NCBI GenBank assembly: GCA_003255065.1 | Contig: QAOA01002043.1 | Coordinates: 1-64,000 of the forward strand | Direction: 5' to 3' | DNA from: Cercis canadensis | Taxonomy: Eukaryota; Streptophyta; Magnoliopsida; Fabales; Fabaceae | Length of the DNA stretch: 64,000 nucleotides | In this document: one piece after another, positions 25,748 to 38,929 of the stretch | Layout: each line of letters begins with the position of its first letter | Position numbering within the stretch: the stretch's first letter is position 1 | Notes under the pieces: generated by a model | What the model was told of the DNA's origin: nothing | Database searches by the model: none | Seen by the model: only the letters and a program-made list of their open reading frames with translations | Program-made: the position numbers and the translations under genes

Positions 25748-27217
25748 GGCTTTTGTTGTTAAAACCTTATTCTATTTTGTTGCATAATAATTACTTTTTA
25801 ACTTTTTTTCATTTCTTTTAGTAACTTTCTAACTTCTTTATGGCTCCTTCTTTTCACCTGAAGCTAGCTAGGCTATAAAGTTAAAAACTTTTTTTGAAGT
25901 GATTAAAAAGGGCTTCAAAATTAAATAAAAGAAAAAAAAGAGGAAAGTTAAGCTAGTTCATTGATTGGTGGGTCCCGTCCCGTGGATTAGCATTAGAAAG
26001 TGGTGAAGCAGGGGATATTTGAGAAGGTGAGGGTGATATGTATTGTGTTGTATGAGGTGGCTAAGGGTTTGTTTGGTTATGGTCCTACATGTCAAAAGCT
26101 AAGGCAGCACACCACATGTTGATATTAAACAAGTAGGTGGTGCTTCATCTACACATTTTAATATACCAAACAAAACATTCGCTCATATATCTATCTATAT
26201 GCACATTTGCTTCACACAATCAACAAAAGATGCTCCTTTTCCTTTTCCTTTTCCTTTAGTTATATGTTACTCATGTTGTTGCTGTCCTTTCACCATAAAA
26301 TGCACCATTCATACTTGCTTAACCCTTTTTAGTCAAAGGTTCTAAATTAACCATTATAATTCTTTGGATCCTAAAAATCAAGATGCTGACTTTTTTAGCC
26401 ATTCATCTTTTTTTTTCCCCGTGAAGTAAATGAGAAGAGGACTGAGTATCCCCACCTGTCTATATTCTTAACTTAATTCAAAGTGTTTTTTGAAAAAAAA
26501 AAAAGAGTTTAATTATTTCTCCATATTTGTGGAGGTTGGCATGTTTTATTGTCTTTATATTTCCAAAATAAAGCAAACATTCAATGGTCCTCATTTAGCA
26601 AATATATTCAACAGCTCTTTGAATTAAAAATAGAATAATTATTGAGCCAAAAAAACTCAATACACATATTTATTTATTTATAAAAAATTATTAATATAGT
26701 TAATAAGTTCAAGAAATAATTAAAAATCCTTTAAGAGAAATTCATGTCACAGTTTTTGTTAGTTTCATAATATTTTATTTTTGGTGTATGAGATTCAAAC
26801 TTGAAATCTTTGACAAGTTCAATTTAAAAGGAAATGATAGCTGCTTTATTGGGCCTTAGATTGGCGGGTTAATGAAGTGGGCTTGAACCTGTAAGTTGCA
26901 GTTGCGAGCCCAACTTGTAGCACAGGTAAACCAAAAAAGGACCTAAAATATAATAAATGAAAAAACTAAAAGGGCCTACTAGCAAAAAAGAAATAAAAAG
27001 GGGCCCAACTTGTAGCACAGGTTAACCAAAAAAGACCTAAAATATAATAAATGAAAAAACCAAAAGGGCCCAAACCCACAAAAACACAAAACTTTCTCCA
27101 TTCGATTCCAGATAGGATTGTTTGTGTACTCAGTCTCACACCCATGACTCAACGAGCAGCGCCTTAACAGCTCAACCATCAAACACAAAAATCTGGGGCT
27201 GAAAAAACTGTCTTGAA
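21540..27217. other. Intergenic region between divergent At5g52430-like gene and HCF106
   Basis: It holds the divergent upstream regions of the two flanking genes and no recognised gene. Smaller items: a foldback with ends near 22425 and 22764 (sharing ACATTGAAATAGC); a foldback MITE at about 23833-24000; a (GT)n run at 25255-25281; a (TTGCAC)n hexanucleotide at about 25327-25358; an (AT)n run at 25721-25746; a CCTTTT repeat near 26235-26258; and a ~94-bp-spaced direct repeat at 26909-26976 and 27003-27070. The rest is AT-rich and unremarkable. Confidence 0.55.
23833..24000. mobile_element. Foldback MITE, same family as 4085-4258
   Basis: The left half (CAGTCATATCATTT, TTAAAGTTCATCTGAACCATT) is the imperfect reverse complement of the right half (AATGGTTGAGATGAACTTTAA, AAGTGATATGACTGAATTC). 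Layout and core match the element near 4.1 kb. Confidence 0.6.
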
Positions 27218-27235
27218 ATGACAGTGTCATTGGCA

Positions 27236-30200
27236 ATGGCTTCAGCTATTTCTACTTCCACAGTGTTATGCCCATCATCTTCCACGAGCTCAAGATTAGC
27301 GATATGTGCAATATCCTCTTCTACAATTTCACATTCTAAAATCTTACATTTTCATCTCTCTCCATTGATATCTCCAGTGGGTCGAGGCCTTTTCATGCCA
27401 TGGAATGGTCTAAAGCATCTGGGTATCTCAAGTAAACCAAAATCTCTTCATTTAGGTACTGTTTCTCATCTGGGTTCGTGGTTTTTCGCTTGCTATTCCT
27501 TTATCTGTCCCTTATTTACTCCTTTGACTTTCTGTGGGATTTGGTTGTCCATGTTTACTTAGCTAATACTAGCTTCTCTAATTTATTTTATTGTCAATGT
27601 TGAATTAATGATGGGGCAGTCAGAAAAACCAAGTGTAAGGGAAAGGTGGTTTATGCATCTCTCTTTGGGGTTGGAGCACCTGAAGCGCTGGTAATTGGGG
27701 TTGTGGCTTTGTTGGTTTTTGGTCCTAAAGGTCTTGCTGAGGTGAGTTATGCTGTATGTATGTTAATGCAAATTCATACTTTTTTCTTTGTGAAATTCTT
27801 ATTGTTACAAGAATGTTGGCTGCCTTACTATATTTTTGCAATTCTTTTTAGATATGTAATGTCAAGTTGCCAGCTTGGAAAGTTATATATACTTATTACG
27901 ATAAAACATAAAAGCAGCTGAAAGAAAGATGAGCTAAAGTACACTTAACAAAATCAGCATAAAGAAAACAAAACTGAACTTATTTGAGCTAGTGAAAGTG
28001 CAGTAAACTCCCTAAGTTTTCTGTCATGTGAATGTTTACTGTTTTACATTTTCAAAGAACTGGATATTCTAAATGCTTCAGTTGTTAGTTGGAGGTCTAA
28101 GAATGGTTTTTATCTCCAACACACATATGATAAAGGATGCAAACCAAATCCCTCTACCAACCAGAGAAGAGAAGAAAAAAGGGGTAAAAGGAAAACCAAA
28201 GATTCACTCAGCTAAACTATATTTGTAATGTTGAGATATATCTCAAACTCATGATTTACTTGAAATAGGCTTTACCAAGTCTGTTGATCCTAGTGTTTGA
28301 ACTGCGAGTGACAAAATTTAACAGTTGGTCAACTCTTTAAAGAAGTTTTTTTTGTGCTTATTGAAAGTCAAGACGTTCCATGATTTACTCATAGCTCATC
28401 TTCAAATCTAACTTGAGTTGGTACAATAGAGAAACAATATATTTTACACACTTATTTGTGGATCTGTCTTGTTTTAGTTTCCTAGGAGAACCAAGTATAT
28501 TAGATGCTTTTTAGTTTCCATTTACTGCAGCCTAAAAAGAGAAGTTTCTTGGCTTCAAATGGAGATTGTTGTTACATGAGTCAACCATAAGTACACGACT
28601 AAAGCTCCAAAATGCCTAATAATATGTAGATGCCAATGGATTATCCAATCTGGTGGATAAAAACCTGAATTTTCATCTTTAACATTACCAGGAAGAACAG
28701 AAGGGAGATAGGTGTACTTAGTCTCACCCTTAACTGGGAATGGTGATATCTTGTGTACTAGATTGCAAATAGCATGAACACATTGGTTTTTTGTAGTTCA
28801 TCAAAGTGAATGAGTGAGACAGTTACGCAGATTACTGAAGACTTTACAAATGCTGTTGTTCCATGTATAGTAATGGAAGGAGGTAAACATGGCACATTGC
28901 ACCGTACCATAAAGCTGGAATGAGCATGAAATTGATAAATTGGATTATCTGACAGCCAGGCTTGAGTGCTCTTGATTCTTGAATCCAAATGCCAAAGTTA
29001 CACCTCTGTTAAAGATGATTTATAATATCTAACTAAATATATAATATCAGTCCAGACAATGATTTTTGCCCAGTTTTTTGTTTTGCAAATTTCTTTCTCT
29101 AGTCTGAGCTCACTGGAGATGTCTGCACCTCTGTGCTTTTAACCTTATGTAAGGGTAGGATAGGGCTTCTTCTCTTTATATAACTTACAAGAACTACTGA
29201 ATTTGCAATGAACCAATAAAAGATAGATTGGTTTGCCCACATACTTTCAGACAGTTGGAGTTCATTAGAAATGCACTCTCTGCCTCCTGAAAAACTGAAG
29301 TTTTATAGATCCATAATCTCAACATCGTCAAGGCATCTTAGAGAAAACCAGTTTGATTTGACCGGCCAAATTACAGTTGAAGACATTCATTCAGATATTT
29401 TTGCAAGATTCTTGTTGTTGATGGTGCTTTTCTTTTTCTCTCTTTTATTTTCTTAAGAAACCTCGGTCTCCTACTGAGTCATCCAAATGCAGGTTGCTCG
29501 AAATCTGGGAAAAACATTGAGGGCGTTTCAACCCACTATTAAAGAGCTTCAGGTTGGTTTAACAACTTTAGATTAACTTTGTTCCACCAATGATGCTTGA
29601 TAAATGGTTCTGTGTTATTGCTTGCCATCCTTCTTCCCCTTCAGGACGTTTCAAGGGAATTTAAGAGTACACTTGAGCGGGAGATTGGTCTTGATGATAT
29701 TTCAAGTACAACACCAAACACAAACAACTCCAGCTTACCCAAGACTACCTCAACTCCATTGTCCACTGCCACTGCTGATAATTCTCAGACTACAGTTGAC
29801 CCTAGTGAGTGATCTAGTATCTAGTTTTTAATTTTGCAAAACAATTTAGTAGCATTGAACTTGAACAGGATATTTCCTTCTACTATGCATCATTGGCATA
29901 GCTTATTCTTTCTATTTCATGGTATTACAGTTTTATGCAAGTCATAAAGTTAACATTGACTATCTTTAAGCTATCATATCAGCTATTGAAGAAGATCTGA
30001 ATGATTTTGGGCAGAAAAGGAAAAAATACATATTCCCCCATTTTATTATTCTTTTCCCTACTTGGCGGTCAGACACATGTTTCCAATAGTTTATAAGCTC
30101 TGATCTCATTCTCACCTTTGTTTCCTTTCTTTTAGTTGGAAGAAGGAGCCGTTATAGCAAGACTAATTGAAGTGGTTCTTATCAAATATCTAATTTTCTT

Positions 30201-30793
30201 ATTACCTCATATAGTTGTCCTCTTGACTGGTTGACAATAATTCCAAGGGAGGGAATTGTTTTGGCATTCGAACTTATGCGTTTATATTCTTGGTGCTTCC
30301 AAGACCCAAACACATCATAAGATTACCAACTATATCCTTTGCCTGAGACGTTCTATCTTGCCAAATTGCGAATATGTTACTTGCAGCCAAGCCAAAGTTT
30401 CCCTCTTCCATCGTGCCCCTCCTTTCTTCTTTACTTTACATAAATTCCAGAATATAATTAGATTTCTGATATTGCAGATGGCACTGCAGGTCCAAATATA
30501 GCATACAGCTCTGAGGAGTACCTTAAAATTACAGAAGAGCAGCTAAAGGCATCTGCTGCACAACAGGAAGGGCAGGCACCACCTCCTGGAGAAGGGCAGT
30601 TAGAACCTCAAATCCAGCCTCCTGGTTAGTCATTTTTTTTACACTTGTCTCTCTCATTCTCTCCCTTTCTCCATCCTTCATCTTTTCCTTCTCGCTTTCC
30701 TCTAACAATTGACTTGACTCAATCTTAATATCAGCAGCCAAGGAAACAGCTACTACTGTACTACCACCTCAGAAGCCTGAAAGTGAGACATAA
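27236..30793 (+). CDS. HCF106: HCF106/TatB, thylakoid Tat (cpTat) translocase subunit
   Basis: Receptor subunit of the chloroplast twin-arginine translocase, which with cpTatC binds RR-signal precursors and passes folded proteins across the thylakoid membrane. Six exons: 27236-27455, 27620-27741, 29493-29552, 29645-29804, 30478-30624, 30735-30793; all have GT/AG borders, the phases join, and they total 768 nt (255 aa). An in-frame ATG at 27218 would add six residues. Exon 1 is a Ser-rich plastid transit peptide. Exon 2 starts the mature part, VVYASLFGVGAPEALVIG, with the single membrane helix, the TatB Glu before it and the FGPKGL hinge. Exons 3-4 give the amphipathic helix (ARNLGKTLRAFQPTIKELQ, SREFKSTLEREIGL). 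Exons 5-6 are a Pro/Gln-rich stromal tail. Length and order fit the Arabidopsis protein (260 aa). Confidence 0.95.
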
Positions 30794-31629
30794 ACTCTCG
30801 AGTCACAGGGAGTGAAAGAAGTTACTCATCCAATCACATGGGAAAAGGAATGACACGTTCACCCAATTTTGTTACCATAGTCCTTAGAAATGTGAAAAAC
30901 AAGAAAACTATTAATTACAACTTGTTTGTTACTGAATTTACTGTAGTGAAAGATTTAGTAATCCAGAAAAAGACAAAGTGTCACTCACTCGTGTAAATGA
31001 AGGTCTTAGATTAAAATCTCACTAGGTGAGTGAAATTGTAAGAGTACTAGAGGAGAGACATTGTCAATGTTGTAACCTCCAACGAGGAAAAACAAAAAAG
31101 GAACTCTTACTGTCATCAATATAGATGGACATGGAATCCTAAAATGAAGATTTAATTCGAACACTAGAACAGCATTAGTAAATTACTGCCATAACTAAAG
31201 TTGGTAACTTTGTATTTACTCAGAAAATTATGCTACATGTATCATTGAGCGCAGCAGTCCATGGTATCGAAAGTTGGAAACATAACTAGCAAACTCTCAC
31301 TCGTGCTATGGAACGCATATAAGTTTATGTTATATTCCTTCAATTGACAAGAATATTGACAAAATTTGCCTCAAATTGAGCACCGCGTGGAAATATGAAT
31401 TAATTCTGAAACAAAAATGATACAAGTAATGGACATCAATTTTACAGTATCCAGGGCATTTTATTTCCCCTAATTAAACAATATAATGGGCAGTGCCAGT
31501 GCCAATGCCAATGGCACCCAAAGAAAGCAGAGAGGAGGCGAGAAATTTTCTTGCCATTTATATTAGAGGCGGAAAAAAAAATTACAAGATACATGAGGCA
31601 TGAGGCCAACTATCATGGTGAGCGTTATC
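30794..31629. other. Convergent 3' spacer between HCF106 and MTB
   Basis: 836 bp between two stop codons on opposite strands. It should contain both 3' UTRs. No further feature was recognised. Confidence 0.6.
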
Positions 31630-34600
31630 CTACAATAGATTCATTTGTCTATATGATTCAAAATCTAGATAGCCTGCCTGTCCATTATAACCATACATAT
31701 CAAAAACTTTGTCATCGGAAGGCACAAAAGGGCCTTCTCGCCCTTTAAAGCCCTCCAGAGGTGAACCCCAAGGAGCTGGAGTAGAGGGGTTTGAGCTAGA
31801 ACCCTCTTGGTTGAGACCGAGAGCAGTTGGATCCTGCGGTGAGTTTCCGGCAGGCCTTCGGTTTGAGGAATTAGCTGTTGTCAAAGAAATGGTCACTGAC
31901 TGCTGCTGTTGCAGTTGTTGCTGGTTCTTCATTGGTGACTTGGGCCGAAGAGCCTCTATATCAGGAGTAGTCAGGACCAGATGAGGTGCTTCTGGAGGTG
32001 GGTTTCGACCTCCACCTCCCTGCCAAACTTTGCCATCTTTGTCAGAAAAGTTCTTGATATACGCCTGAATTTACCCAAAACCAGTAAGTGTGGTTAATCA
32101 GTCAAGTGAACATAGATAACCATCAATAAACAATAATGATACCAGACTATGTTGGTTCTTCCTACAGAGTACAGAATGTAGATCTAAACAAGATAGAAGA
32201 AAAACTTTATGCTGGGGGAAATAAAGTCAAGGATAACAAAATTTTAGTATTATCAGGTGAATTAAAGAATAAGATGGCTTCCAAATTTTCTGTAATTGGA
32301 CTAAGGGATTTTGGTGGGGAAAGGGGTTGGGAGTCTCTTAAAGCATAAAATTATCCTAATTTATGATTTCTTACAGTTAAAATAACTAAACTCATTATTA
32401 CAGCTTCTAAGCTAAATGATTCAGTTCAATTAGTAAAATATTAGCTCAATCTATTGTGAGAGGCTTGGGAAAGAGGACGAAATTGTCCCAGTCTTACAAT
32501 TTTGATTGAAAGTTTTAGGTCCCATGATTATCAGGTCCCTCTGGGACCGCATGCATATTGTGTCAAATTCTATTTTGCCATCCCCTCTGTTTCAGACTGG
32601 GTTTACCAAAAGCCTTGTTCCCACTTCACATAAAATTTCTAAGTAGATACAGACATGAATGTGCATTATTGCCAGCGAGTTCTTTTTTTTTTTTTTTTGG
32701 TTATCTGCCTTTATAACAAGAATATTCAAATAGATTGTAACAGTCACTAAATAAATGTTCAGACTGGGATAACTCTGCTCACAATGACTCAATCGAAAAG
32801 AAGGACTAACTGCTCAAAATTGTTCCACCAAAAGATTTTGGCCACATAAATGTTTTCCACATGTACTAGTTCTTAATATCATCATGGAGTTTCGGGTTTC
32901 CATTGAACAAATCATAGCAAATGGATCAGCCAAATCCAGCAGAAACAAATCAGATAGTGCAAAAAAGAAACATTTCTATTGAGAAAAGAGAAAAAAAGAA
33001 AAAAAGACTCGAACATTAAAGGAAAGCAACATAAGAAAATACAGTGTATATATCAAGGGAAAATAATAGAAGGAAAGATCAACCATTCTGTAGGTATACC
33101 GGCATCTGAAATTTCTTACCTCTGCATTAAAATTTGAAGATGACAGTCCTTTACCAACAGTCAACCAACCAGCTCGAATATTGTGGTCTTCACCAAATAG
33201 TTCAAGCCTCCTCCTTCCAAGGGCAAAGTGCTCAATAATCCGATACATATCTTCAGGCTTTTGTGTTGAACCTGCAATATACGAGCAAGAAATTGAGGAG
33301 AAACTGATTTCATAATTCCATACAAAAAGATTGGAATAAAAAAGGCAGGTACAATATAAGAAACCAAGCATTTTATGTTATACTGCTTTTATACAGTTCC
33401 TTTTTTTCTGCTTAAAGCATAAAATTTCCAATATATGTCCAGCATTTCAGTAATCTTATACATATATCTTCAGGCTTTTGTGTTGAACCTGCCATATATC
33501 AGCAAGAGTTTGAGCGGGAGGTGACCATTTCATTATTCTATTAGAAAAGATTGGACACAAAAGGAAGGTATAAGAAGCCAAGCATTTGATGTTACACTGC
33601 TTTTATACAACATTTTTTCCCAGCTTAAAGCATAGTTTCCCTATATATATCCAGCATTTCAAAGGCCAATCTAGGTGCTTGCTTCCTTGCTGAGGCAAGG
33701 TAGTCCTGGTCTATATGAAGCATCAAGCAAGATAGCATTAACAACACATATGCCTTTAGAATTGGTGTAAGGATTATTGAGAAAATTCTAAAACATGATA
33801 TCCAACCTTCTGAGTCATGATAATTTTCCCTTTGGGAAGTCATGATATCCAACTTTCTCTTTCTGATTTCCTTTTTTTTTTTTTTTTCTTTGGGAAAAAA
33901 TTACCCTAAATGTTTAAGGAAGCACCAAATATACCAGATACACATACAGCTAGACTTTTGGAGTACCCACGCTTCATAGGTCCCAAGGCAGTATCTCTGC
34001 AAAAGACAGTGTATGGAGTGGACTAAAGCACTGATGAGGTGGAATGTCGAGACTGGAATATAGATTTGNAAGCATAGTTTCCCTATATATATCCAGCATT
34101 TCAAAGGCCAATCTAGGTGCTTGCTTCCTTGCTAAGGCAAGATAGTCCTGGTCTATATGAAGCATCAAGCAAGATAGCATTAACAACACATATGCCTTTA
34201 GAATTGGTGTAAGGATTATTGAGAAAATTCTAAAACATGATATCCAACCTTCTGAGTCATGATAATTTTCCCTTTGGGAAGTCATGATATCCAACTTTCT
34301 CTTTCTGATTTCCTTTTTTTTTTTTTTTTTTTTTTNTTTTTTTTTTTTTTTTCTTTGGGAAAAAATTACCCTAAATGTTTAAGGAAGCACCAAATATACC
34401 AGATACACATACAGCTGGACTTTTGGAGTACCCACGCTTCATAGGTCCCAAGGCAGTATCTCTGCAAAAGACAGTGTATGGAGTGGACTAAAGCACTGAT
34501 GAGGTGGAATGTCGAGACTGGAATATAGATTTGCTGATGTAGTGGACTTATGTGGTGAAAAAGTTAAATTAATCTAGTGCAAAGGTTGCCAGTGCCAAAA

Positions 34601-37600
34601 TAAAAATGCATCATTATTTTACACTTAGGCTTTATTGAAAAGAAGACTTGGCAAAAAATCCAAACAAACAAAGATTTGGTCAACAAGGATGTGGTTTTGT
34701 TCACTCTTGGATCAGGAAACTTCAGAAAAGAGACTACTACTTAGATTAGATGACCCAATCATTAAGTGGGAGGTTGGCCAAAAAGAAAAAATCCTAAGTG
34801 GGATGAAGGAAACTAGAACGGCATCAAACCTATGCTTTATCTTGTCGGATTTAACTTGCAAAAGATATGACTATAGACAGGTGTTGTTTGGTATAAGGCA
34901 GGGGAAACATACTGATGATCTCTTCATTAATAGTACAGTAGTGACTAGTGAGGCAGATTTGGTGTTTGGTCATCTATAAGACAGCACCCACAATAGACTT
35001 CGTAACCAGAAATCGGGACAGTAGAAAGTTTCCTTCTAGAATTTGTAACCTCATTAGGCTTATATATATATATATTCTTAAGGGGTTGGAATTAAAGTTC
35101 ATCAGTGGATATGTTGTCTGTTTTTGTGCTGCGATTATACTTCCCAACATAACATTGTTGCTTTTACAGCTTATACCTATTTCCTATTCAATTAATATTT
35201 ACCAACAAAAAAACTGATGAATAAATATAAAAAGAAAAGCAAATTTAAGGATGTAGAAAATGATGATTATTTAATTCATAGACAAAATTGATGACACTAA
35301 CCATAAGGAGGTTCTTCAGCGATGATTACGTCAGTGTCAATGTTGGCATGGATTATATGCCCATCAGTACTTCGACGAACGGTTCCTTTTATGCCCATCA
35401 AGCAGTGTTCCTTCAATTCCACAACAAATTAACCAGTTTCAGTTATAAGACCATGTATTTACTTAGCATTGAAAAAGTGGATATATGTTCAAATGGTGTA
35501 ATGAAGCTGGAGTTGTATACAAAAAAAAATTTTTAACTGACCTTAGAATGCTGAAATAAAGTATGTGAATCATGCCTCAGTCCCGGAGTTGCATTGGTTT
35601 TATTTGTCTTCACCCAACATATATCTTCACACCTACGAAATCCCCACTATAGAACCCCAGCCCCCACCCACATAAACAAACAAAGAAAAAAAAAAGAGAA
35701 AGAAAGAGATTAATCAGCAGAACACATGAATGGGGTACGTTAAGTAGCAGAACCAACAATTGAAGCTCAGTCCAGTCGGTAATCCCAACAATCAGTTCAT
35801 TTACCTTCTTCAGACATTGACGACCTTGTTCTAGGCCTACTCCATCACCCACCCAAAGAAAGATGAAAGACGGCGTATCTGCTATAGCCTTAAGAAAGGG
35901 GGAAAAGGAATTAGATGTCTCATTCAAAGATAAACATACACAGTCCTCATAAAAGGAAACCAAAAGGCAGGTGAAGTTATACAGTAGGAAATTGTGCATA
36001 GGTGATTCTATGATTCCAAGGTTAGTGCAACTAACTGAAAGCCACTCCAACTGCACTTTTATTAGTGATGTTAGAAATAGCATCAATACTACATGCACTC
36101 ATGCCACTATATCCTTTTTAACCTTTTCCTTTAAATGCAGCATAGGGTATAAGGGATAATTAATTAGTCCAACAAGTTTCTTCATACAATATCTTTAATG
36201 TGCATGCAAAACCCAAGCATGACAAAAATTCTTGAAGATGGATGACAAAAGAATATGTTGTGCAAACAGAATAACAGCTTACCTCAATCTTAAGATTCAT
36301 TATTTCTTCAAACGTCCAGTACTCCATATGGTCAGCAACACCAGGGGCACGGTGCACATATTCTTCCCATGGGGGATCAATGAGAATGACATCAAACTTG
36401 GTTCCAAAGAACTCTGGGGACAGTTCAAACTCTTTCAGATCACATTGATAATACATGGGCACAGAAGCAGAGTTTTCCACAATCTCATCCTTTTTCTGTA
36501 TAAGCTCCCTAAGCTTGGGGTAATCTTCAACAACATTTGTAAGCTCGAGCTCCCTAATAAAATTCTGCGGCCGCATACCAGTGTCTACAAAATTTTGAGA
36601 ATAATCATTCTGTTCACCTCTAGAAGGAGCTTTACCAGGAGGTCCACTACTTTTAGGAGGAACCCAGCCCCCTTGAGTTTTATCAGATGGTGTTCCTCGA
36701 GCCATTGGTCCTGTTGCATTAAAACTAGGACTAGAAATGCTTGGGGGAATTCCTCTTCCAGGGCCTGATTGGTTATAATACATTGCAGGATTTGGTGGGT
36801 TCCCCATGTTAGCAGGAAATCTTGGGCCCGATGGTCCAGGGGGTATAGGAGATAGACCAGGAGGAACAGCTAATATATTCATATCAACACCTCGAGCTCC
36901 AGGCCAAACTGGTGAAGTAAATGGTGGAATGAAGACTCCAGGGGAAATTGGTGGACCAGGAGCAGGTGACATACCGGGGGTAAGAGGCTGCATTGGTCCA
37001 GGTGGAGGCATGGCAAGATGTCCAAAAGGTGATCCCATCATTGGCAGTGGCATTCCAACCTGCTGGCTATCTCTCCCAGTTGGCCTGACCCTTCCTCCTC
37101 TCCCAACTCTATTCCCTTTTACTCCTTGTGGACCAGCTCTATTAAAGGACCCAGAATCCTGGTTCCCATATTGAGGCTGTGAACCACCACTACTAGAACT
37201 TTGGCCACCAGTGCTGCGACCAGAAACAGCACCTTTCTGACCTCTTCCTCTTCCCCCCTGAAAGTCATAGTCATCGTCAGTATATTTCTCCTTCAGATCT
37301 TCGGCAGGTGTCCCAGTTCCATACAGATCACTCTTTCTTGCTCTTTCTTCCTGCAGATATGCCCATTCTTCACTATTAGCTCCTGATTTAACTTCATACT
37401 GTTGAGTAACTTCAGTTCTCCTGGCAAAATTGGATACAGATTCTGCTTTTGAATAGTCAATGGGCTTCGTTTGGATCTCTATCACATCATAATTGTCATT
37501 AGAAATTCCAAAATATGAAGTTTTCACAGCTTCCCCCCTGCTTCCATCTTTCCTACCGCCAGACCGACCATGAGGCCTTTCATTGTCAGTCCTATCACGA

Positions 37601-38919
37601 CCATGTCTAGGCACCTCCCATTCTCTGTTGGGATCAAAAACAATGTCCCCATTTTTTGAATCTTTATCAATATTACTTGGTTGCCTCCTTTTCCAACTCT
37701 CTTTAGAACTTTCCCGTTCCTTGTTCCTGTCATTCCTAATATCATCTTTGCCTTTGGTTCTATCATCCCTATAACCATCCTTTTCTAGTTCCTTCCTTTT
37801 AAAGCTACTACTTCGTTCATAATCCATCTCAAGGTTTTCCGAATCTTGATGACGTCTCCCGCTCCTCTCAGGTGTACTAGATCTGTTTGTGAGCCCTATT
37901 TCTTTAGTAGCTTTATCCCTAATCCGCATATTTCCATCTTCATCAGCATTCAATGGCCTATCCCAGTTTTCGGCCACGTCATAACTGGTGGGTGTTCTCT
38001 GTCGCCTAGGCTTCTCAATTCTATCCCTGTCAGCTCTGTCTTCACGACTAATCTCTAGTGATTCTGACCTGCCTTTGCTCTTACCCCTCTCAGAATCAGC
38101 TCTTCTCTCTTCTTTATTGTTAGATTTGATACTCTTGTCACTACTGGAATCCACTCCCCTGCTTTTACTCTCCCCAGGTTCATTTCTAGCAGATCCACTC
38201 CTCTCTCGAGAACTCTCATACTTAGCATCAGAAACCTTACCAGTTCTAAAATCACCCTTTTCAGTACTATCCTCTACTTTCCTGACAGTGTCTGCTTCAT
38301 CCCATTTTCTTCTTGAACTTTTTACCTGCTCAGAAGACCCATGACCCTTCTCGCGGCTGCTGTCCCTCTTTTCCGAGTATTTGTAATCTTTATCCATCTT
38401 TTCAAGCTCACCACCATGTGATTTATCCTCTTTACTTCTACTTCTGTTCAGAGAACTATCATGCTCTAAATGCTTTGAGGATATTTTTCTCCTCTCGCTT
38501 TCATCACCCCGACTGTGTCCTCTACTTCCGATCTTATCTCCACCGTCCTGCTTGTTGTCTAATTCTCCATCCTGGTACCAATTGCTCAACTTCTCCAATG
38601 TGCTTTCCTCTTGCCTTTTCTTCATCTGCTTAGAACGTGACTCTTTCCTAGACTCATAATCATTGTCATCACTATCAGCTCTGCTTGAGCCACTGGACCT
38701 CTTCCTGGTCTCACTTCTATCCCCAGAACTTCTTCTTTTCCCACCGCCATCAGACACTTCAGGGTCTTCCCCATTGCTAGATTTTCTCGACCTACTTGAT
38801 CTGTGCTTCTTCCTATCACCACCCTCCCATTCCTCATCATCTCCTACCCTCTCACTCTTCACATCTGAGCTATCTACGTCCCGCTTCACGTACCCACGAC
38901 TACTCTCGGGTGAATCCAT
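31630..38919 (-). CDS. MTB: MTB, METTL14-like subunit of the mRNA m6A methyltransferase
   Basis: Partner of MTA in the nuclear complex that writes N6-methyladenosine on mRNA (Arabidopsis At4g09980, EMB1691). Six coding exons: 38919-36283, 35888-35805, 35646-35542, 35410-35302, 33271-33120, 32064-31630; phases join for 1,173 aa. Residues 1 to about 480 are very rich in Arg/Ser/Asp/Glu/Lys. About 550-740 is Gly/Pro-rich with RGRG-type motifs. The MT-A70 domain follows: [17 protein letters not shown] at about 842-858, [77 protein letters not shown]. The tail is Gln/Ser/Pro-rich and ends RQMNLL. The intron at 33272-35301 contains a 440-bp duplication around an N, outside coding sequence. It retains DPPW, where animal METTL14 has EPPL. 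Confidence 0.95.
33628..34533. repeat. 440-bp direct duplication in an MTB intron, joined by an N
   Basis: 33628-34068 is repeated almost exactly at 34070-34533, with a single N at 34069 between them. The second copy is longer mainly by a T-tract, itself interrupted by an N at 34336. This is most simply an unmerged contig overlap rather than a genomic duplication. Confidence 0.8.
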
Positions 38920-38929
38920 ACCAAGCTAT

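Noticed and set aside
27218-27235. Alternative HCF106 start six codons upstream
   Set aside because: In frame and possible, but MASAIS at 27236 looks more like the family start. I could not decide this from sequence alone.
34635-34979. 114-residue ORF inside an MTB intron
   Set aside because: No recognised domain or homologue and it lies wholly in an intron. It may be a transposon fragment, but nothing supports a gene.
36806-37174. 122-residue Gly/Pro-rich plus-strand ORF, and other long ORFs at 36232-38938
   Set aside because: Shadows of the low-complexity MTB coding exon on the other strand or in other frames.
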